A DNA stretch of 64,000 nucleotides from Dichetophora obliterata (taxonomy: Eukaryota; Arthropoda; Insecta; Diptera; Sciomyzidae): contig OY986440.1 of assembly GCA_963920525.1 (NCBI GenBank), positions 17,904,191-17,968,190 of the forward strand. The letters are read 5' to 3'. Position numbers and translations under genes: made by a program. The notes below the pieces were generated by a model, which was given only the letters and a program-made list of their open reading frames with translations, was not told the origin of the DNA and made no database searches. Shown here piece by piece: positions 24,101 to 31,580 of this stretch. Positions within the stretch are counted from its first letter, which is position 1. Every line of letters starts with the position of its first letter.

Positions 24101-24515
24101 TTAATAGTAACTGACTTTAACGCGAATATTGTAAAAACTACAACTAACTGGAGCACCACCTTTCCACTTTTGTGCTGTAGCCTTAACTTGTCTTTCGGAG
24201 AGTTTTGCTAATTTTTTGCTAAGATTTTATTTAATTGAATAATATTTAGTACTTTGATGCAATTGCCTGTTGTCTGCGAGCGTAGGTTGGATACTCAAAA
24301 TCCAAGTATTTCCACTCGTGCACTATTTGGAATTGATTGAACTGTTGAAAATGTTGCAGTTCATGATGTCTGGCAAAGCATCCCAGAGCAGGAGTTAATT
24401 TTTTTTGTGAACAGAGTTGATGTTGTAGTTGTTGTTGTTGTTGCTGCAGCGTATTTGTAGAAACAATAGCATTCAAAACACCAGTAAAAATAGTTAGTTT
24501 TAAGAACAAAAACAT
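2632..24515 (-). CDS. yellow / major royal jelly (MRJP) family protein, 3 exons
   Basis: Three exons, 24253-24515, 3179-3848 and 2632-3114, join through GT-AG introns into one 471-codon frame (263+670+483 bases, phase consistent). The protein has an N-terminal hydrophobic signal segment and then a short poly-Gln stretch. The MRJP domain carries family hallmarks: YARRQQAIASK across the first junction, NNLPLGIDVY, TTPRW, DSGI, VYVADVWRFGLVVYSL, GCWNT and DQGVWVISNRLPIYLYG. Possible N-glycosylation sites are NATI and NGTE. Members are secreted beta-propeller proteins; several affect cuticle pigmentation and melanin metabolism, while others have unknown roles. I cannot assign the paralogue. The first intron (3849-24252, about 20.4 kb) is filled with transposons; the second (3115-3178) is 64 bases. 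No disruption is visible in the exons, so the gene is probably functional. Confidence 0.9.
3179..3848 (-). CDS. yellow-family gene, exon 2
   Basis: Acceptor TTTGTAG precedes base 3848, and donor AAG|GTGTG follows base 3179. The 670-base exon carries NNLPLGIDVY, TTPRW, the Trp-Glu/Asp/Cys-rich region with CGRLWLIDSG, and the VADVWRFG block. Translation runs through without a stop in the phase required by both neighbours. Confidence 0.88.
3849..4094. other. start of yellow intron 1, unassigned
   Basis: AT-rich intronic sequence next to exon 2. It contains the acceptor pyrimidine tract, but no further feature was seen. Confidence 0.3.
4095..4375. repeat. AT-rich minisatellite, about 39-base period
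   Basis: About seven degenerate units begin with GATCAAAAATAAAAGTT and continue as AAATTTGACTTTTATTTTTTC. Each unit is close to self-complementary (AAAATAAAAGT against ACTTTTATTTT), so the array could fold as serial hairpins. Because 39 is a multiple of three, the minus strand reads as a 13-residue periodic peptide; I treat that as a by-product. Confidence 0.75.
4600..4745. repeat. diverged continuation of the 39-base minisatellite
   Basis: Three to four further units of the GATCAAAAATAAAAGT type, more diverged and with indels. They are separated from the main array by about 225 bases of other AT-rich sequence. Confidence 0.55.
5302..6364. mobile_element. non-autonomous TIR element (ACCCAGTGGCGAA ends)
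   Basis: Perfect 13-base terminal inverted repeats ACCCAGTGGCGAA bound a 1.06 kb segment with no transposase. Just inside each end lie GTCTTTGAAGAC-type repeats. The core is the long palindrome at 5632-6190. The tips resemble those of the 7484-8295 element and a lone tip at 4836 (TACCCAGTGGTAAG), so these form one family. No clean target duplication was found and the superfamily is unknown. Confidence 0.65.
5632..6190. repeat. foldback palindrome, arms about 270 bases
   Basis: The left arm begins GGGTATAATTCAAGAATAGC and the right arm ends with its diverged complement (GAATTATACCC near 6182). Matching pairs run inward, for example CAATTGGTTTAGAAGTTATA against the complement of CAACTTCTTAACCAATTG, and CCATGCATAACTTTT against AAAAGTTATGCATGG. 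The arms differ by scattered substitutions and small indels. If transcribed it would fold into a long hairpin RNA. Confidence 0.75.
6365..7098. other. AT-rich intronic sequence, no feature seen
   Basis: No coding potential, TIRs or recognisable repeat family were found here. Confidence 0.3.
7099..7192. repeat. 47-base tandem duplication
   Basis: Two head-to-tail copies of a 47-base unit starting TATGCTTTGGTAACAAC, at 7099 and 7146, differing at two positions. The unit contains AAACGGTCCGCTTCAGTG. It was probably a recent slippage or unequal exchange. Confidence 0.85.
7484..8295. mobile_element. non-autonomous TIR element (TTACCCAGTAAAAAA ends)
   Basis: The ends are TTACCCAGTAAAAAA and its complement TTTTTTACTGGGTAA. 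Inside each end lies a GATCGCTC/GAGCGATC block and a GAGGAGC/GCTCCT motif. The 0.8 kb interior has no transposase. It includes a tRNA-like segment at 7692-7764. A block near 8170 (CTAGGACATGCAATGTTAAA) also occurs near 5218, linking it to the neighbouring family. Confidence 0.65.
7692..7764 (+). other. tRNA-like segment (SINE head or tRNA relic)
   Basis: A perfect RNA polymerase III A box TAGTCCAGTGG (7700-7710) and B box GGTTCGACTCC (7744-7754) sit at normal tRNA spacing, and a T-arm CCTGG/CCGGG pairs. The acceptor stem does not pair and the anticodon stem has two mismatches. I read this as a tRNA-derived SINE head or a decayed tRNA, not an active tRNA gene. Confidence 0.55.
8821..9095. repeat. 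three degenerate tandem units with CCCATAAAATGTT
   Basis: GGTGCCACAC or GGTGTCACGT followed by CCCATAAAATGTTACCAG recurs at about 8825, 8910 and 9058. The second and third are preceded by GATATCCCAAATTGGGG or GATGTCGCAAATTTGGG. A related piece is at 17475. The family is unassigned. Confidence 0.5.
9129..9350 (+). mobile_element. hAT element, left end relic
   Basis: CATTGGCGTTGGAAGCGG followed by GGGGGGCAGTTGCCCCC is the kind of G-rich terminus found on DUF4371-type insect hAT elements. It is cut at 9350 by the P-like element. The C-terminal transposase of what is probably the same copy resumes at 14164. Confidence 0.5.
9351..10277 (+). repeat. left long terminal inverted repeat of the P-like element
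   Basis: About 927 bases, complementary to 13238-14162. It contains several internal copies of a GGTAAATT...AATTTACC palindromic motif (TTGGTAAATT near 9952 and 10088, ATTTACCAA) and the motif TTCTTGCAGGTA twice. The inner boundary is where the arms diverge after GATGTATATACTTT. Confidence 0.88.
10270..11641 (+). pseudogene. P-element/THAP9-type transposase, one frameshift, C-terminus missing
   Basis: An open frame from about 10270 begins with a Cys-rich stretch (CCENCHIYC), then a leucine-zipper-like coiled coil, the YRW region, and the RNase H-like catalytic part with LLLDEV (first Asp) and VIVSDQGTANRQ (second Asp). GFVDLGGGRRT and ALANKLMVFMV match the family. The frame breaks at a run of eight A near 11124-11131; shifting by one base continues into YDYCHLFKSFRN and on to TTDSPKIEQIRDF, ending with tandem TAA at 11639. 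The C-terminal part with the final Glu is absent. No credible start codon or THAP zinc finger was found; the N-terminus may lie in an exon inside the left repeat. Inactive as it stands. Confidence 0.82.
11642..12389. other. AT-rich interior of the P-like element
   Basis: No coding sequence. It holds repeated GTAAATATTGTAAATA motifs (about 12140-12310) that lead into the palindromic array that follows. Confidence 0.4.
12390..12590. repeat. 39-40-base tandem array of a 19-base palindrome
   Basis: The palindrome TTATTACATTATGTAATAA occurs at 12408, 12448, 12487 and 12526, and in a decayed form near 12568. Spacers are of the form AAGATTTTCATTTAGTT. The regular spacing and perfect dyads inside a transposon suggest a binding array or replication slippage product. 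Confidence 0.8.
12591..13237. other. AT-rich interior of the P-like element, right part
   Basis: Only short AT-rich direct repeats (AAAAGATGAATTnATTGCTT twice, near 12750 and 12816). No coding sequence seen. Confidence 0.35.
13238..14162 (-). repeat. right long terminal inverted repeat of the P-like element
   Basis: Complement of 9351-10277. Its outer 874 bases are collinear, without any net length change, with 53078-53951 (constant offset of 39789), and look identical where I compared them. Confidence 0.88.
14164..14815 (+). pseudogene. hAT (DUF4371-type) transposase C-terminus
   Basis: Reads VRKDFFEILDLL...ITARFDQ, then an interruption with acceptor-like TTTAAACAG before 14382, then DTLESLENIVIEAF and the dimerisation region (ASAASSERSFSALRRLKTYLR, TQKRLTHAAL), ending at the TAA 14813-14815. 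Several frame changes and stops occur around 14560-14690. hAT transposases join elements by 8-base target duplications. This copy is dead; its 5' part was lost or displaced by the P-like element. Confidence 0.75.
14271..14347. repeat. short perfect-type hairpin, 28-base arms
   Basis: GTTTACACCAGCTTCACTCA continuing ACCGACTCAC, a loop of about 20 bases, then the complementary arm GTGAGTCGGTTGAG...GTGTAAAC. The arms differ at only one or two positions. It lies in the interruption of the hAT relic. It could be a mini-foldback element or form a pre-miRNA-like hairpin if transcribed. Confidence 0.7.
15049..15775. mobile_element. MITE with TTAA target duplication, proved by an empty site
   Basis: The 727-base element is flanked by TTAA (15045-15048 and 15776-15779). 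Its ends GGGAGGGGTCTGGGTTT and AAACCCAGACCCCGCCC are inverted. The paralogous sequence at 16311-16345 reads straight through the site (GATAGTTTAAAATCG), showing the state before insertion. TTAA targeting is known for piggyBac and Kolobok superfamilies; which one applies here is not clear. No transposase is encoded. Confidence 0.85.
15780..15989 (-). repeat. tRNA-derived SINE copy 1, tail side
   Basis: Parallels the second copy at 16336-16640: TCGTTTATTGAG, CAAAGAAACAACAACAACAA, CATCAGAAATCTTTGTGATGCC and then the decayed tRNA-like head. It is interrupted at 15989 by the hAT insertion and resumes at 17026 with CACCGAGGCGATGAGATTT. Confidence 0.65.
15990..17017. mobile_element. hAT-type element with 8-base target duplication CACTGCAC
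   Basis: The TIRs are CAGTGTTCGGACTT (15990) and AAGTCTGAACCCTG (ending 17017). They are directly flanked by perfect copies of CACTGCAC at 15982-15989 and 17018-17025. Removing the element and one duplicate rejoins the interrupted SINE. The 1028-base interior has no transposase but includes a second copy of the same SINE unit. Confidence 0.85.
16336..16640 (-). repeat. tRNA-derived SINE copy 2
   Basis: On the minus strand it has a tRNA-like head with a B box GGTTCGATTCCC (complement of GGGAATCGAACC near 16510), then the CATCAGAAAG body and a (GTT)n-rich tail. It lies inside the hAT element and is related to copy 1. Confidence 0.65.
17294..17417. repeat. 15-base minisatellite, eight units
   Basis: Eight head-to-tail copies of ATTTGTACTGCCCCC, three of them with one extra C. 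It is nearly homogeneous, so expansion was recent. The plus strand would read as repeated ICTAP; I do not regard it as coding. Confidence 0.92.
17418..18539. other. intronic sequence, no gene seen
   Basis: A relic of the 8821-9095 repeat (GATATCGCAAATTTGGGTCGC at about 17475) lies in the first 100 bases. The rest shows no coding sequence or clear termini. Confidence 0.3.
18540..22365. mobile_element. TIR element (GATTACGATTTCCGGGGC ends) hosting a Helitron
   Basis: GATTACGATTTCCGGGGCGC begins at 18540 and its complement ends at 22365. Inside both ends lie matching blocks around TTATCGATTTTTT (18647 and 22257) and a second ATCGATT motif, so the inverted arms reach roughly 130 bases. No transposase was recognised. 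A Helitron (19239-21994) sits inside, so the original element was about 1.1 kb. Confidence 0.65.
19239..21994 (-). mobile_element. Helitron-like element, copy 1
   Basis: On the minus strand it starts TCTATAGTAATAAAACTC after an A and ends CAGCTAG before a T. This is the A|TC...CTAG|T geometry of Helitrons, which insert between A and T without target duplication. The 5' end continues TTTTCTGTTTGTTTGTTTG, as in many insect Helitrons. An internal segment of about 540 bases is tandemly duplicated (TTTTGGACCTTTTTTGGC near 20925 and 21478). No Rep/helicase is present, so it is non-autonomous. Confidence 0.65.
22366..22565. other. intronic spacer, no feature seen
   Basis: Short AT-rich spacer between the TIR element and the Tigger relic. 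Confidence 0.3.
22566..23758 (-). mobile_element. Tigger/pogo element relic with TA target duplication
   Basis: The ends CAGTGGAATTCGGTTATGAC and its complement (GTTATAAGTGAATTCCACTG) are flanked by TA. The 1.19 kb element contains recognisable pieces of a Tigger transposase on the minus strand but has lost most of the gene. Confidence 0.88.
22870..23335 (-). pseudogene. Tigger-type transposase, internally deleted
   Basis: Begins MPPQTKRNAFIIEEKSAIIW, the start of a CENP-B-type helix-turn-helix domain (Met at 23333-23335). After extensive decay, NADETRFFFKLMPGR near 22900 matches the first catalytic Asp motif of pogo/Tigger transposases. The intervening DNA-binding region is largely deleted and frames change. 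Non-functional. Confidence 0.75.
23760..24252. other. 5' part of yellow intron 1, no feature seen
   Basis: AT-rich sequence that ends at the exon 1 donor. No TIR or coding signal recognised. Confidence 0.3.
24253..24515 (-). CDS. yellow-family gene, exon 1 with signal peptide
   Basis: Starts at the Met at 24513-24515. It encodes a hydrophobic N-terminus (MFLFLKLTIFTGVLNAIV), a run of Gln, and then FQIVHEWKYLDFEYPTYARRQQAIAS, which is the conserved start of the MRJP domain. The donor is AA|GTACTA. Splitting Lys between exon 1 (AA) and exon 2 (A) restores the family sequence SKEFI at the junction. This is the strongest proof that the two parts, 20 kb apart, are one gene. Confidence 0.85.
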
Positions 24516-25009
24516 TATGCTATTAAGCTTAAGAAATGTGCAACCGTTTCCTTCAATTAATACTACTTAAGAGGGCAACACTTTCAGAACTGCTGTTAAG
24601 TTTGACTGTTTAAGCTCAACCTAACAACTTCTTCGTGAAATAATCTTGTTTTTTGGTAAAACTCTCGTATATTACATAGTATGAATGGCGGTTGTGAAAT
24701 AATTAGCAGCGTAACAAAAAAGAAATAAAACAATAATCAAGTACGCGTGCAAGACTGGCTGCTTTAAGAGTTCAGTGGGCGAATGCGCAGCTGTAGCTAC
24801 AAGATACATACACTTAAATTCCTTGAATCAATTATACAGCACAAAAAATTGGCTAACATAAAATGCGTAAGAGTTTTGAAAACCAATTAAGGGGTAATAT
24901 CTATATGAAATCGAATTAAAGAGAGTTACATTAGGTTTTCTTCTTTTCATTAGATTACATCAGATGAAACTATAAATGCAATGAAAGTGAAACCGTATAA
25001 CACTTTGGC
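24516..25009. promoter_or_regulatory. upstream region of the yellow-family gene
   Basis: The promoter should lie here because exon 1 with the start codon ends at 24515 on the minus strand. I see no clear TATA box or initiator that I would defend, and no transposon within about 480 bases. Confidence 0.3.
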
Positions 25010-25112
25010 CGAGTTTTTAAATGCATTTATGCAATGGCATCAGTGTGTTTTATTTTGAATTGGTGCTAAGTTTAAATACGAAAACAGCGCCCACTCTGTT
25101 GATATACTTAAC
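25010..25112. mobile_element. left half of a palindromic MITE split by piggyBac
   Basis: GGCCGAGTTTTTAAATGCAT...TTTATTTTGAATTGG is the inverted match of 35820-35890 (CCAATTCAAAATAAAGCACACTGATGC...). The two halves meet at the TTAA where the piggyBac element sits (25109-25112 and 35788-35791). Rejoined, they form a MITE of about 210 bases that is almost entirely palindromic. Confidence 0.7.
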
Positions 25113-25404
25113 CCTGGAAGGACATTTAACCCTGGTCACATTTTATCATTTTTCTTTCGTGTTTTTGTTTGTTTTGTTCTCATTTGTCGTATAGCGTAAT
25201 TTGTAGTAGCTGTTGGTGTGCGCAAACTAGGGAGTGCAATCCCGGATGCTTTTCTCGATCCCGGGATCCCGGAATTAGTTCGGGATTGAAAATTTTAAGA
25301 AGTGAATAATTTAAAACGTTTTTAAAACAATTTTTTGTTATGTATTACTTGAAACTAAAAAATGTAAATTAATTCATTTATAAAGTAAAAACAAAACACG
25401 TTAA

Positions 25405-25876
25405 GGGTATTCACAATTGCGTTGTTTTCAGTGTGGTTAAAAAATCCAGTGGTATTGATGCCACACTTTACCGAGCGGTTTTTATATTTTTTGTTGTTTT
25501 ACATGGAAACAAAAAAATGGAAACAAAAGAAAAGAAAGAAAAAGTTTTGCTTCGTTTTGACAATTCCGGCAGTATGCTCTCATCTGGTGCATATACCTGT
25601 ATTCTTCTACCATGGTTTTCAAGGTTCCATACACAACTGATCGGTTGCCAGTTATTTTCTAATTGCAAAAAAGGAAGAAGCTCTAAAAGCAAGTACAACT
25701 TTTTTATGCCATATATTAATAGAATATATCAAATTGGATAGTTTAATTTATTTAACAAAAAGCTATAGTGGGAGGTTCCCAACCACAAATTCTATTTTAA
25801 AGGGTGCTCATAAGTGTGATTTTCAACTATGGCAAAAAAAACACAATAAAACTACACCACACAATTGGGAATGCCC
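25405..25876. mobile_element. 472-base MITE with TTAA-like flanks
   Basis: GGGTATTCACAATTG after TTAA (25401-25404) and CAATTGGGAATGCCC before TTAT (25877) are inverted. The GGG start and TTAA flank resemble the MITE at 15049. No coding sequence; the imperfect right flank lowers confidence. Confidence 0.55.
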
Positions 25877-25939
25877 TTATTTTTAATAAACACACAAAAC
25901 TAAAATTATATTAATGACTAACAAATTGTATTAATATAA

Positions 25940-26460
25940 CCCTTTCAGTGGACTTGCGCAATATATTGGACACATCAGAAAGTCATTTTTATATGTATTT
26001 ATTTTGCAAAGCATTTGTTAAAATCAAATTGTTTGGTTCTATGAAAAAAAAGGACCAACATGATAAAAATAAATTATGAGAGATATTTGACATAAAAGTC
26101 AATTGGATTTTCAGTTTTGTGCCGAAGAAAAGCAAAAAAAAATTTCGGCCTATTTTATAGGAAAAAATGAACCGGACATAAATCAAATTTATGTTTTTTA
26201 TCTTTTTTGACTTTAATGATAAGAATATTAAGAGAGTTTAAGAAACAAAGATCTAAAGGATTGTAAAACCTTTAAGGGATTAAAAAAAGACTTTGTACCG
26301 ACCAGGAGAAAAATAATTTTTTCTTTGTACAAGCTTGCAAAACGTAAGTAGCGCAGGTTAAAATTAAAGGTATGTTTTTTCATCATTTAAGGACCTAAAT
26401 GATAAGAATATTACCTCAAAAAATTATTTTGTTCTTAGCTTAGCCTAACTATTGAAAGGG
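25940..26460. mobile_element. CCCTTTCA MITE, full copy (family of three)
   Basis: CCCTTTCAGTGGAC at 25938-25951 and TATTGAAAGGG ending 26460 before TTAA. It shares GCCGAAGAAAAGCAAAA, ACAAGCTTGCAAAACGTAAG and AGGTAATATTC-type blocks, in opposite orientation, with 50066-50220 and 51378-51760. TTAA with a CCCTTT tip suggests a piggyBac-derived MITE. Confidence 0.6.
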
Positions 26461-27232
26461 TTAAAGAACAAAATATATAAAAAAATAAAATACAGAACAG
26501 TTTAAGGTATTACTAAATAAATGTTACACTTTTTTTTACATCGTCTTCATGATTTTTTGTGTTTAAGGCATATTAATTTTGGAAAAGACTTCTCAAAATT
26601 AAATTTTTTGTTTAAATTATTTTTAAAGTAATTATTAATCTGATCAACGAGTTTTAATTTTTAATGCAGAGCTTTGTTCGGATATTATTAAAAATATAAC
26701 CCGCTAATGAGAAGCACCGTTCTGATTCTATGCTAGTTGTAGAAATAGTTGTACGATAATCGTAAGCAATTTGTATGTTTCGATCACGATTGCCTTCACC
26801 ACAAAAAAAAAAAATAATTTCCTAAGTCAGAATATCTGACAATTTTGAAATACATAGCTTACTTCCCGATTTTGCAATTCTTCTAAAACTTTGCAAAGTC
26901 TTTGCACCAGTGATTCACACTCATCGTCTTAACACATTGACTGCCACCGCGGACACATATGTCCGACACTGCATTTGTGGTTTACGCCACGTCGGACATA
27001 CGCGATTTTGATTCTCTCTAGCCATGTCACACAATAGAGGCTGACGATAAATAGGATTTTATTGCAGTAATATGATGTATAGCCCCCATGAAATTTCTGT
27101 AATAATGGTTTCGGCGCAGCTCAAAAATTAATTGAAAAAAAATGTTTTTGAAAACAAAAATTTAATTCATTTTATTATACAAAGTAAAAAAAAAAAGTAA
27201 AAGAAAAATTATTTTACATTCTATATTTATAA

Positions 27233-29266
27233 CTAGCTGATATACCCTGTGTTACTCGAGAGTCATTTATATAAACATTTAACATACACTTCCCGATGAA
27301 ATATTTTTTAAAATCTGGAATAATGAAAAACATGTTGAATTTTATTTGAAAGCTACCGTTAGAAAGGTAATTGAACGAACATTAATCCAAAAATATTTTG
27401 GAAAATTTTTGTTGTTGGTGGCTCCGTCTCTTGCGGTGAGCTAATTGAATTCAAAAATTGGGTACGAAAAACGTATTTTAAAAATTAAAAAGAATTTTTA
27501 TATTTACTTAATCTTAAAGCAAGCACAATAAACTTTTCAACAACATAAAAATTATGGTGATGAAAAATTATGAGATATGGACATTTTAATGTCTAAATAA
27601 AGATTTATATTAAAAAACATATTAAACTTTTTAACAAAAAAATTTTTAATGAAATATACAATATTAAAAACAGCGGAGTTATTGGCATTAAAAGTAAAAA
27701 CTTTGATTTTCATATAATTTTTTTTCTTATTATGAAATGTTTTTTCGCTATCAATGTTTTATGAAAAATTCGTTGTACTAAAAATGATTGTACCTACTAA
27801 AATTTCTATTAGCTGCGTTTTTTCATTGGAGATCAGGATCATATTATCGCATTCGAACATCAGATATTCTTCTGTAAGCAGAAAATAGCGCCACCTGTCT
27901 GTAATCCCAAATGTGTGGGGTTAAATTTGAAGAAACTTTTGAAAAAACATTATTCAGCTATTCACCGCAAGGTGTATAGTTTGTACCCACACTTCTTACA
28001 AATGTGGTGCCATCTATCTGTGAATTTAACGCACAGATCAAAACTAATGAAATAATTGTGCTGACCAGATGCGCATGTTTTATTATATCGCCATATAGCT
28101 GAAACTGATTACATGAAAATATTAACTTTTACAGCATTCTTATTCACAGTCATAAAATTGTGATATATATACAACATTTAAAGTAACATTGATTAAGAAC
28201 TAAGTGACAACGGTGACACAATAGTGAGAAAAAATAGAGCCATCGCAACAAAACAAATTTAACAGGAGGGGGTGGGGAGGCCAAAAAACTAAGTAGATTA
28301 CTATAAGGAAGATTTTATATAATCCAAAATGTTCGTAATTTCTCTAAATACACACAACTGCATTCTTAGAGATAAATGGGGACGTTCAAACTATATACAG
28401 AATTTTAAAACAAAACTCAGTTTTATAAATAGTCTGGTATGAAAACTTTTGATTGGAAAGAGATATTGGGGTAATTTTTTCACATAAATTATTTTTGAGA
28501 CTTGACTTTTTTGTAAAAAATATAAAAACATTTTGGAGAAAATAAATTTCGCGAAAAAAATCAAAGGGGCACCCTTGTTGTTTTGATGACAAAAACAGTA
28601 AAATAATTTTTGCGCTAAGCTGGAAGAATTTTTGCAAATAAATGCTGTGTCATATGAAAGGTAGGCAGATGTGAAATTTTTAATTGATTTCATTTTTACA
28701 ACAACAACAATTCTTGAGTCATTTTTTGAGTAAAAAGTCAATATTTTGGACCTTTTTTGACATAATCATAAAACATATTATACACTGACTTAACGGTACA
28801 GTTCTACCTATTTTTGTAAAGTGATTTTATTGAACTTTTGAACAAAAAAAATTTGAATGAAATAAATAAATGGACAGCGGAGATATTTGCATCGAAAGAT
28901 CAAACTTTGATTTTCATGTCGTTTTTTCTCATTCTTAGGCAACGATGTTTTATGAAAAAGTCGTTGTACTGAAAATGTCTCCAATTTGAAGATATGTCAG
29001 TGTTTTTGATGTCAGAATAACAAAAAATTTTTAAAATTAAATACACAAAAATCTCCGATGCTAAAAACTTTTATAATAACAAAATTACCGTTAGTTGAAA
29101 AATTTCAGAGGGGGCGTGGCAAAAACTAGTTATGTAACATTTTAAGTTGGGATGCACTTAATATGTATACCTAGTTTGAACATAATCCGTTGAGCCGCTT
29201 AGATTTGTATAAAGGCCAAACAAACAAACAAACAAACAAACAAACAGAAAATGAGTTTTATTACTA
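27233..29266 (-). mobile_element. Helitron-like element, copy 2
   Basis: Same family as copy 1: minus-strand 5' end TCCATAGTAATAAAACTC after A, 3' end CAGCTAG before T. It is about 2.0 kb because it lacks the internal tandem duplication of copy 1. A (CAAA) run near 29220 is next to the 5' end. Confidence 0.65.
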
Positions 29267-29289
29267 TGGATAGTCAATTGTATGAAAAA

Positions 29290-29805
29290 ATAGATTTTTA
29301 GCCATAACTTTTGATTGGAAAGAGATATTGGGGTAATTTTTTCACATAAATTATTTTTGAGACTTGACTTTTTTGTAAAAAATATAAAAACAACATTTTA
29401 TATTAACAACAAATATATTCATGGACAGCGGAGATATTTGCATCGGAAGATCAAACTTTGATTTTCATGTCGTTTTTTTTCATTCTTAGGCAACGATGTT
29501 TTATGAAAAAGTCATTGTACTGAAAATGTCTCCAATTTGAAGATATGTCAGTGTTTTTGATGTCAGAATAACAAAAAATTTTTAAAATTAAATACACAAA
29601 AATCTCCGATGCAAAAAAATTTTATAATAACAAAATTACCGTTAGTTGAAAAATTTCAGAGGGGGCGTGGCAAAAACTAAGTATGTAACATTTTAACTTG
29701 AGATAAGCTTAATATGTATGCCTAGTTTGAGCAAAATCCGTTGAGCCGTTTAGATTTGTATAAAGGTCAAACAAACAAACAGAAAATGAGTTTTATTACT
29801 ATAGA
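29290..29805 (-). mobile_element. Helitron-like element, 5' fragment
   Basis: Repeats the 5' 400 bases of copy 2 (minus strand TCTATAGTAATAAAACTC after A at 29806). It is followed by a piece matching the ATTTTTAGCCATAACTTTTG region of copy 1. The 3' end with CTAG is absent, so it is truncated or rearranged. Confidence 0.6.
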
Positions 29806-29827
29806 TGAAAAGACACAAATTGACACG

Positions 29828-30376
29828 TTAAACTTGTTTGTGGTGATTTCCAAAACATTCTACACACATAAAAGGCTCTTGCGGACAATCCGGGCAATAC
29901 GTGTATACTCTTTTGGTCTTCTTTCTGGCGGTCTCTCTCCCTTCCATCTGTTTCATTCTAGAATAACATAAAGAACATGTTCGACGTACTTTTGTATTAC
30001 TTGCGTTTATTTTAAGAATGTGAACATTGTTGGATTTTGACTTCATATGTTTTTCTGGCTTCTGTAAATTTAGAAGAGATGATGTAATTTGTTCTCTGCA
30101 CCATCATATTTTTGCGCTCTTTTTTTCGTAGCTTTCTTTTACACTGCAAAAGCATTTACTACTGATATTCCTAGCAGATATTCTATACCCAGTTTGCGGT
30201 ACCACTTTACACCCTTCCTTAAAGTAGTAGCATAAGAACAGTTTTGGTCTGATAAATCAATTCCAGCTTTTCCTTTCGTGTTGTTGCCTGGATCCAATCG
30301 TAGTCTAGTGCAATCTTTGATCTTTTTGCTTCGCACTTTTTCGTTGTCTCTTTGGCTGTCTCTTTGGTATTTCATC
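29828..30376 (-). pseudogene. piggyBac transposase C-terminal part, frameshifted
   Basis: The upstream frame carries GIDLSDQNCSYATTLRKGVKWYRKLGIEYLLG, with the third catalytic Asp motif of piggyBac transposases (xDxxDQ), and VVNAF. After a TAA and a frame change, WCREQITSSLL continues into a Cys-rich zinc-binding C-terminus (CSLCYSRM, CPDCPQEPFMCVECFGNHHK) that in this family recognises the element ends. The N-terminal two thirds are missing. Dead copy. Confidence 0.85.
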
Positions 30377-30417
30377 GTTTCTGCATCGTGTGTACCTACT
30401 TTATGTCTCCGTCACCT

Positions 30418-31325
30418 ATGCTGACCCGTCAACAGCGTGAGCAGCTCGCTCCCAGTGCCCTAAATTGAGTTGCAGTAGCACCGCCTCGTTTGGAGTGCAA
30501 CTCACTGCTCTGGAATCGCGGCTCAAAGCAAGTGCTAAAGAAGATCTAAACAATTCAGAAGAGCGTCTTCGGCAACATACAGACAACCTCTTCAATCGTC
30601 TATCTGCTGACATTGAGAGCAAGTTTGGGAGCTTAGAGAGTGAAGTGACGGCTATTAAGAGTGCATTGAGTGCTAAATTTGCTCATTACGATAGCATAAT
30701 TAACTCATTAGAAGCACAGCTCAGTGCCCTCTCGTCGCGCTGTGACGATCTTGCTGAACAAATATTGAGTATTAACAACAATAACTTGAACAACAATAGC
30801 GGCAATAACATCAATAGTAGCAACAACAATAGCGTAGATTATTCATCAGATGCAGTACTATTTGGAGTGCCGTTCACCTCAGGGGACAACTTGAAAAGTA
30901 CTTTCAACCTCATTTGTCGATCTATTGAATTTTTGTCACCCCAGCTAAGAGATATTTTTAGAGTCAAGCCTACATTGAACGCAAATCCTATAGTAATAGT
31001 TAAGTTCTACACGCCCTTTGATCGCAATCGTGCTTTGAAGGCTTTTGGCGACTATCGGAGGCGAGTTAAAAAAGCTATTAATCTCAGAGATGCTGGTCTT
31101 GACTCTGATAATAATGTTTACCTGCACGAGAGCCTCCCTATCGATAAAAGAAAATTACTTCAAGCGGCAATCGCATGTAAGCGTAAAAAAGCAATTTTTA
31201 ATGCGTTCGCTCGTCGAGGGAGTGTGTACATCAGGCGATCTAAAAACGGCGACTGTATCAAAATTAACAACGAAGCTGAACTACCCGCAACATCATCTGT
31301 TTCTGATGACACCAATGCAAATTAA
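30418..31325 (+). pseudogene. LINE ORF1 (RNA-binding chaperone), 5' frame break
   Basis: ATG at 30418 opens MLTRQQREQLAPSALN but stops at 30466; the long frame from about 30465 to 31325 is one base off. That frame has an alpha-helical, coiled-coil first half (ALESRLKASAKEDLNNSEERL...), an Asn-rich linker (INNNNLNNNSGNN), and then an RRM/C-terminal-like part (VLFGVP, IVIVKFYTPFDRNRALKAF, VYLHESLP) and a basic segment (KRKKAIFNAFARRGSVYIRR). No CCHC knuckles. This coiled coil plus RRM layout fits non-LTR ORF1 proteins that coat the RNA. The 5' shift may be real or a sequencing error. Confidence 0.7.
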
Positions 31326-31580
31326 TAGTGTGGCTGCTTTTTATATGTTGAAGTTATTATTATTAATATTAATATTATTACTATTATTATTGCTTTTATT
31401 TACTAAATCTTCTCTTTTCACCTCTTTCAACTTTAACTTTAACCTTTTGCTATTATTATTTATATTGCTTTTATTGTCTAAATCATCTCCTTTCATTTCT
31501 TTCAACTTAAACTTTTCACTTTTACTTAGCATCTCTTTCGTACTCGCTAAATGCTTGCAGGATTGCTCTAACTTAATCTT

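Larger units (their letters stand above)
26933..30376 (-). mobile_element. second piggyBac-type element, one end and 3' coding part
   Basis: CACATTGACTGCCACCGCGG follows TTAA (26929-26932) and contains the small palindrome GGACACATATGTCC. It looks like a piggyBac terminus. A minus-strand piggyBac transposase fragment lies at 29828-30376, separated from the tip by two Helitrons. The 5' half is missing at the LINE junction. Pairing of this tip with this gene is inferred. Confidence 0.5.

Noticed and set aside
25228..25275. CCCGGGATCCCGG palindrome as a regulatory site
   Set aside because: GATCCCGGGATCCCGG-type runs resemble internal motifs of insect transposons, and the position inside the piggyBac element argues against host regulation.
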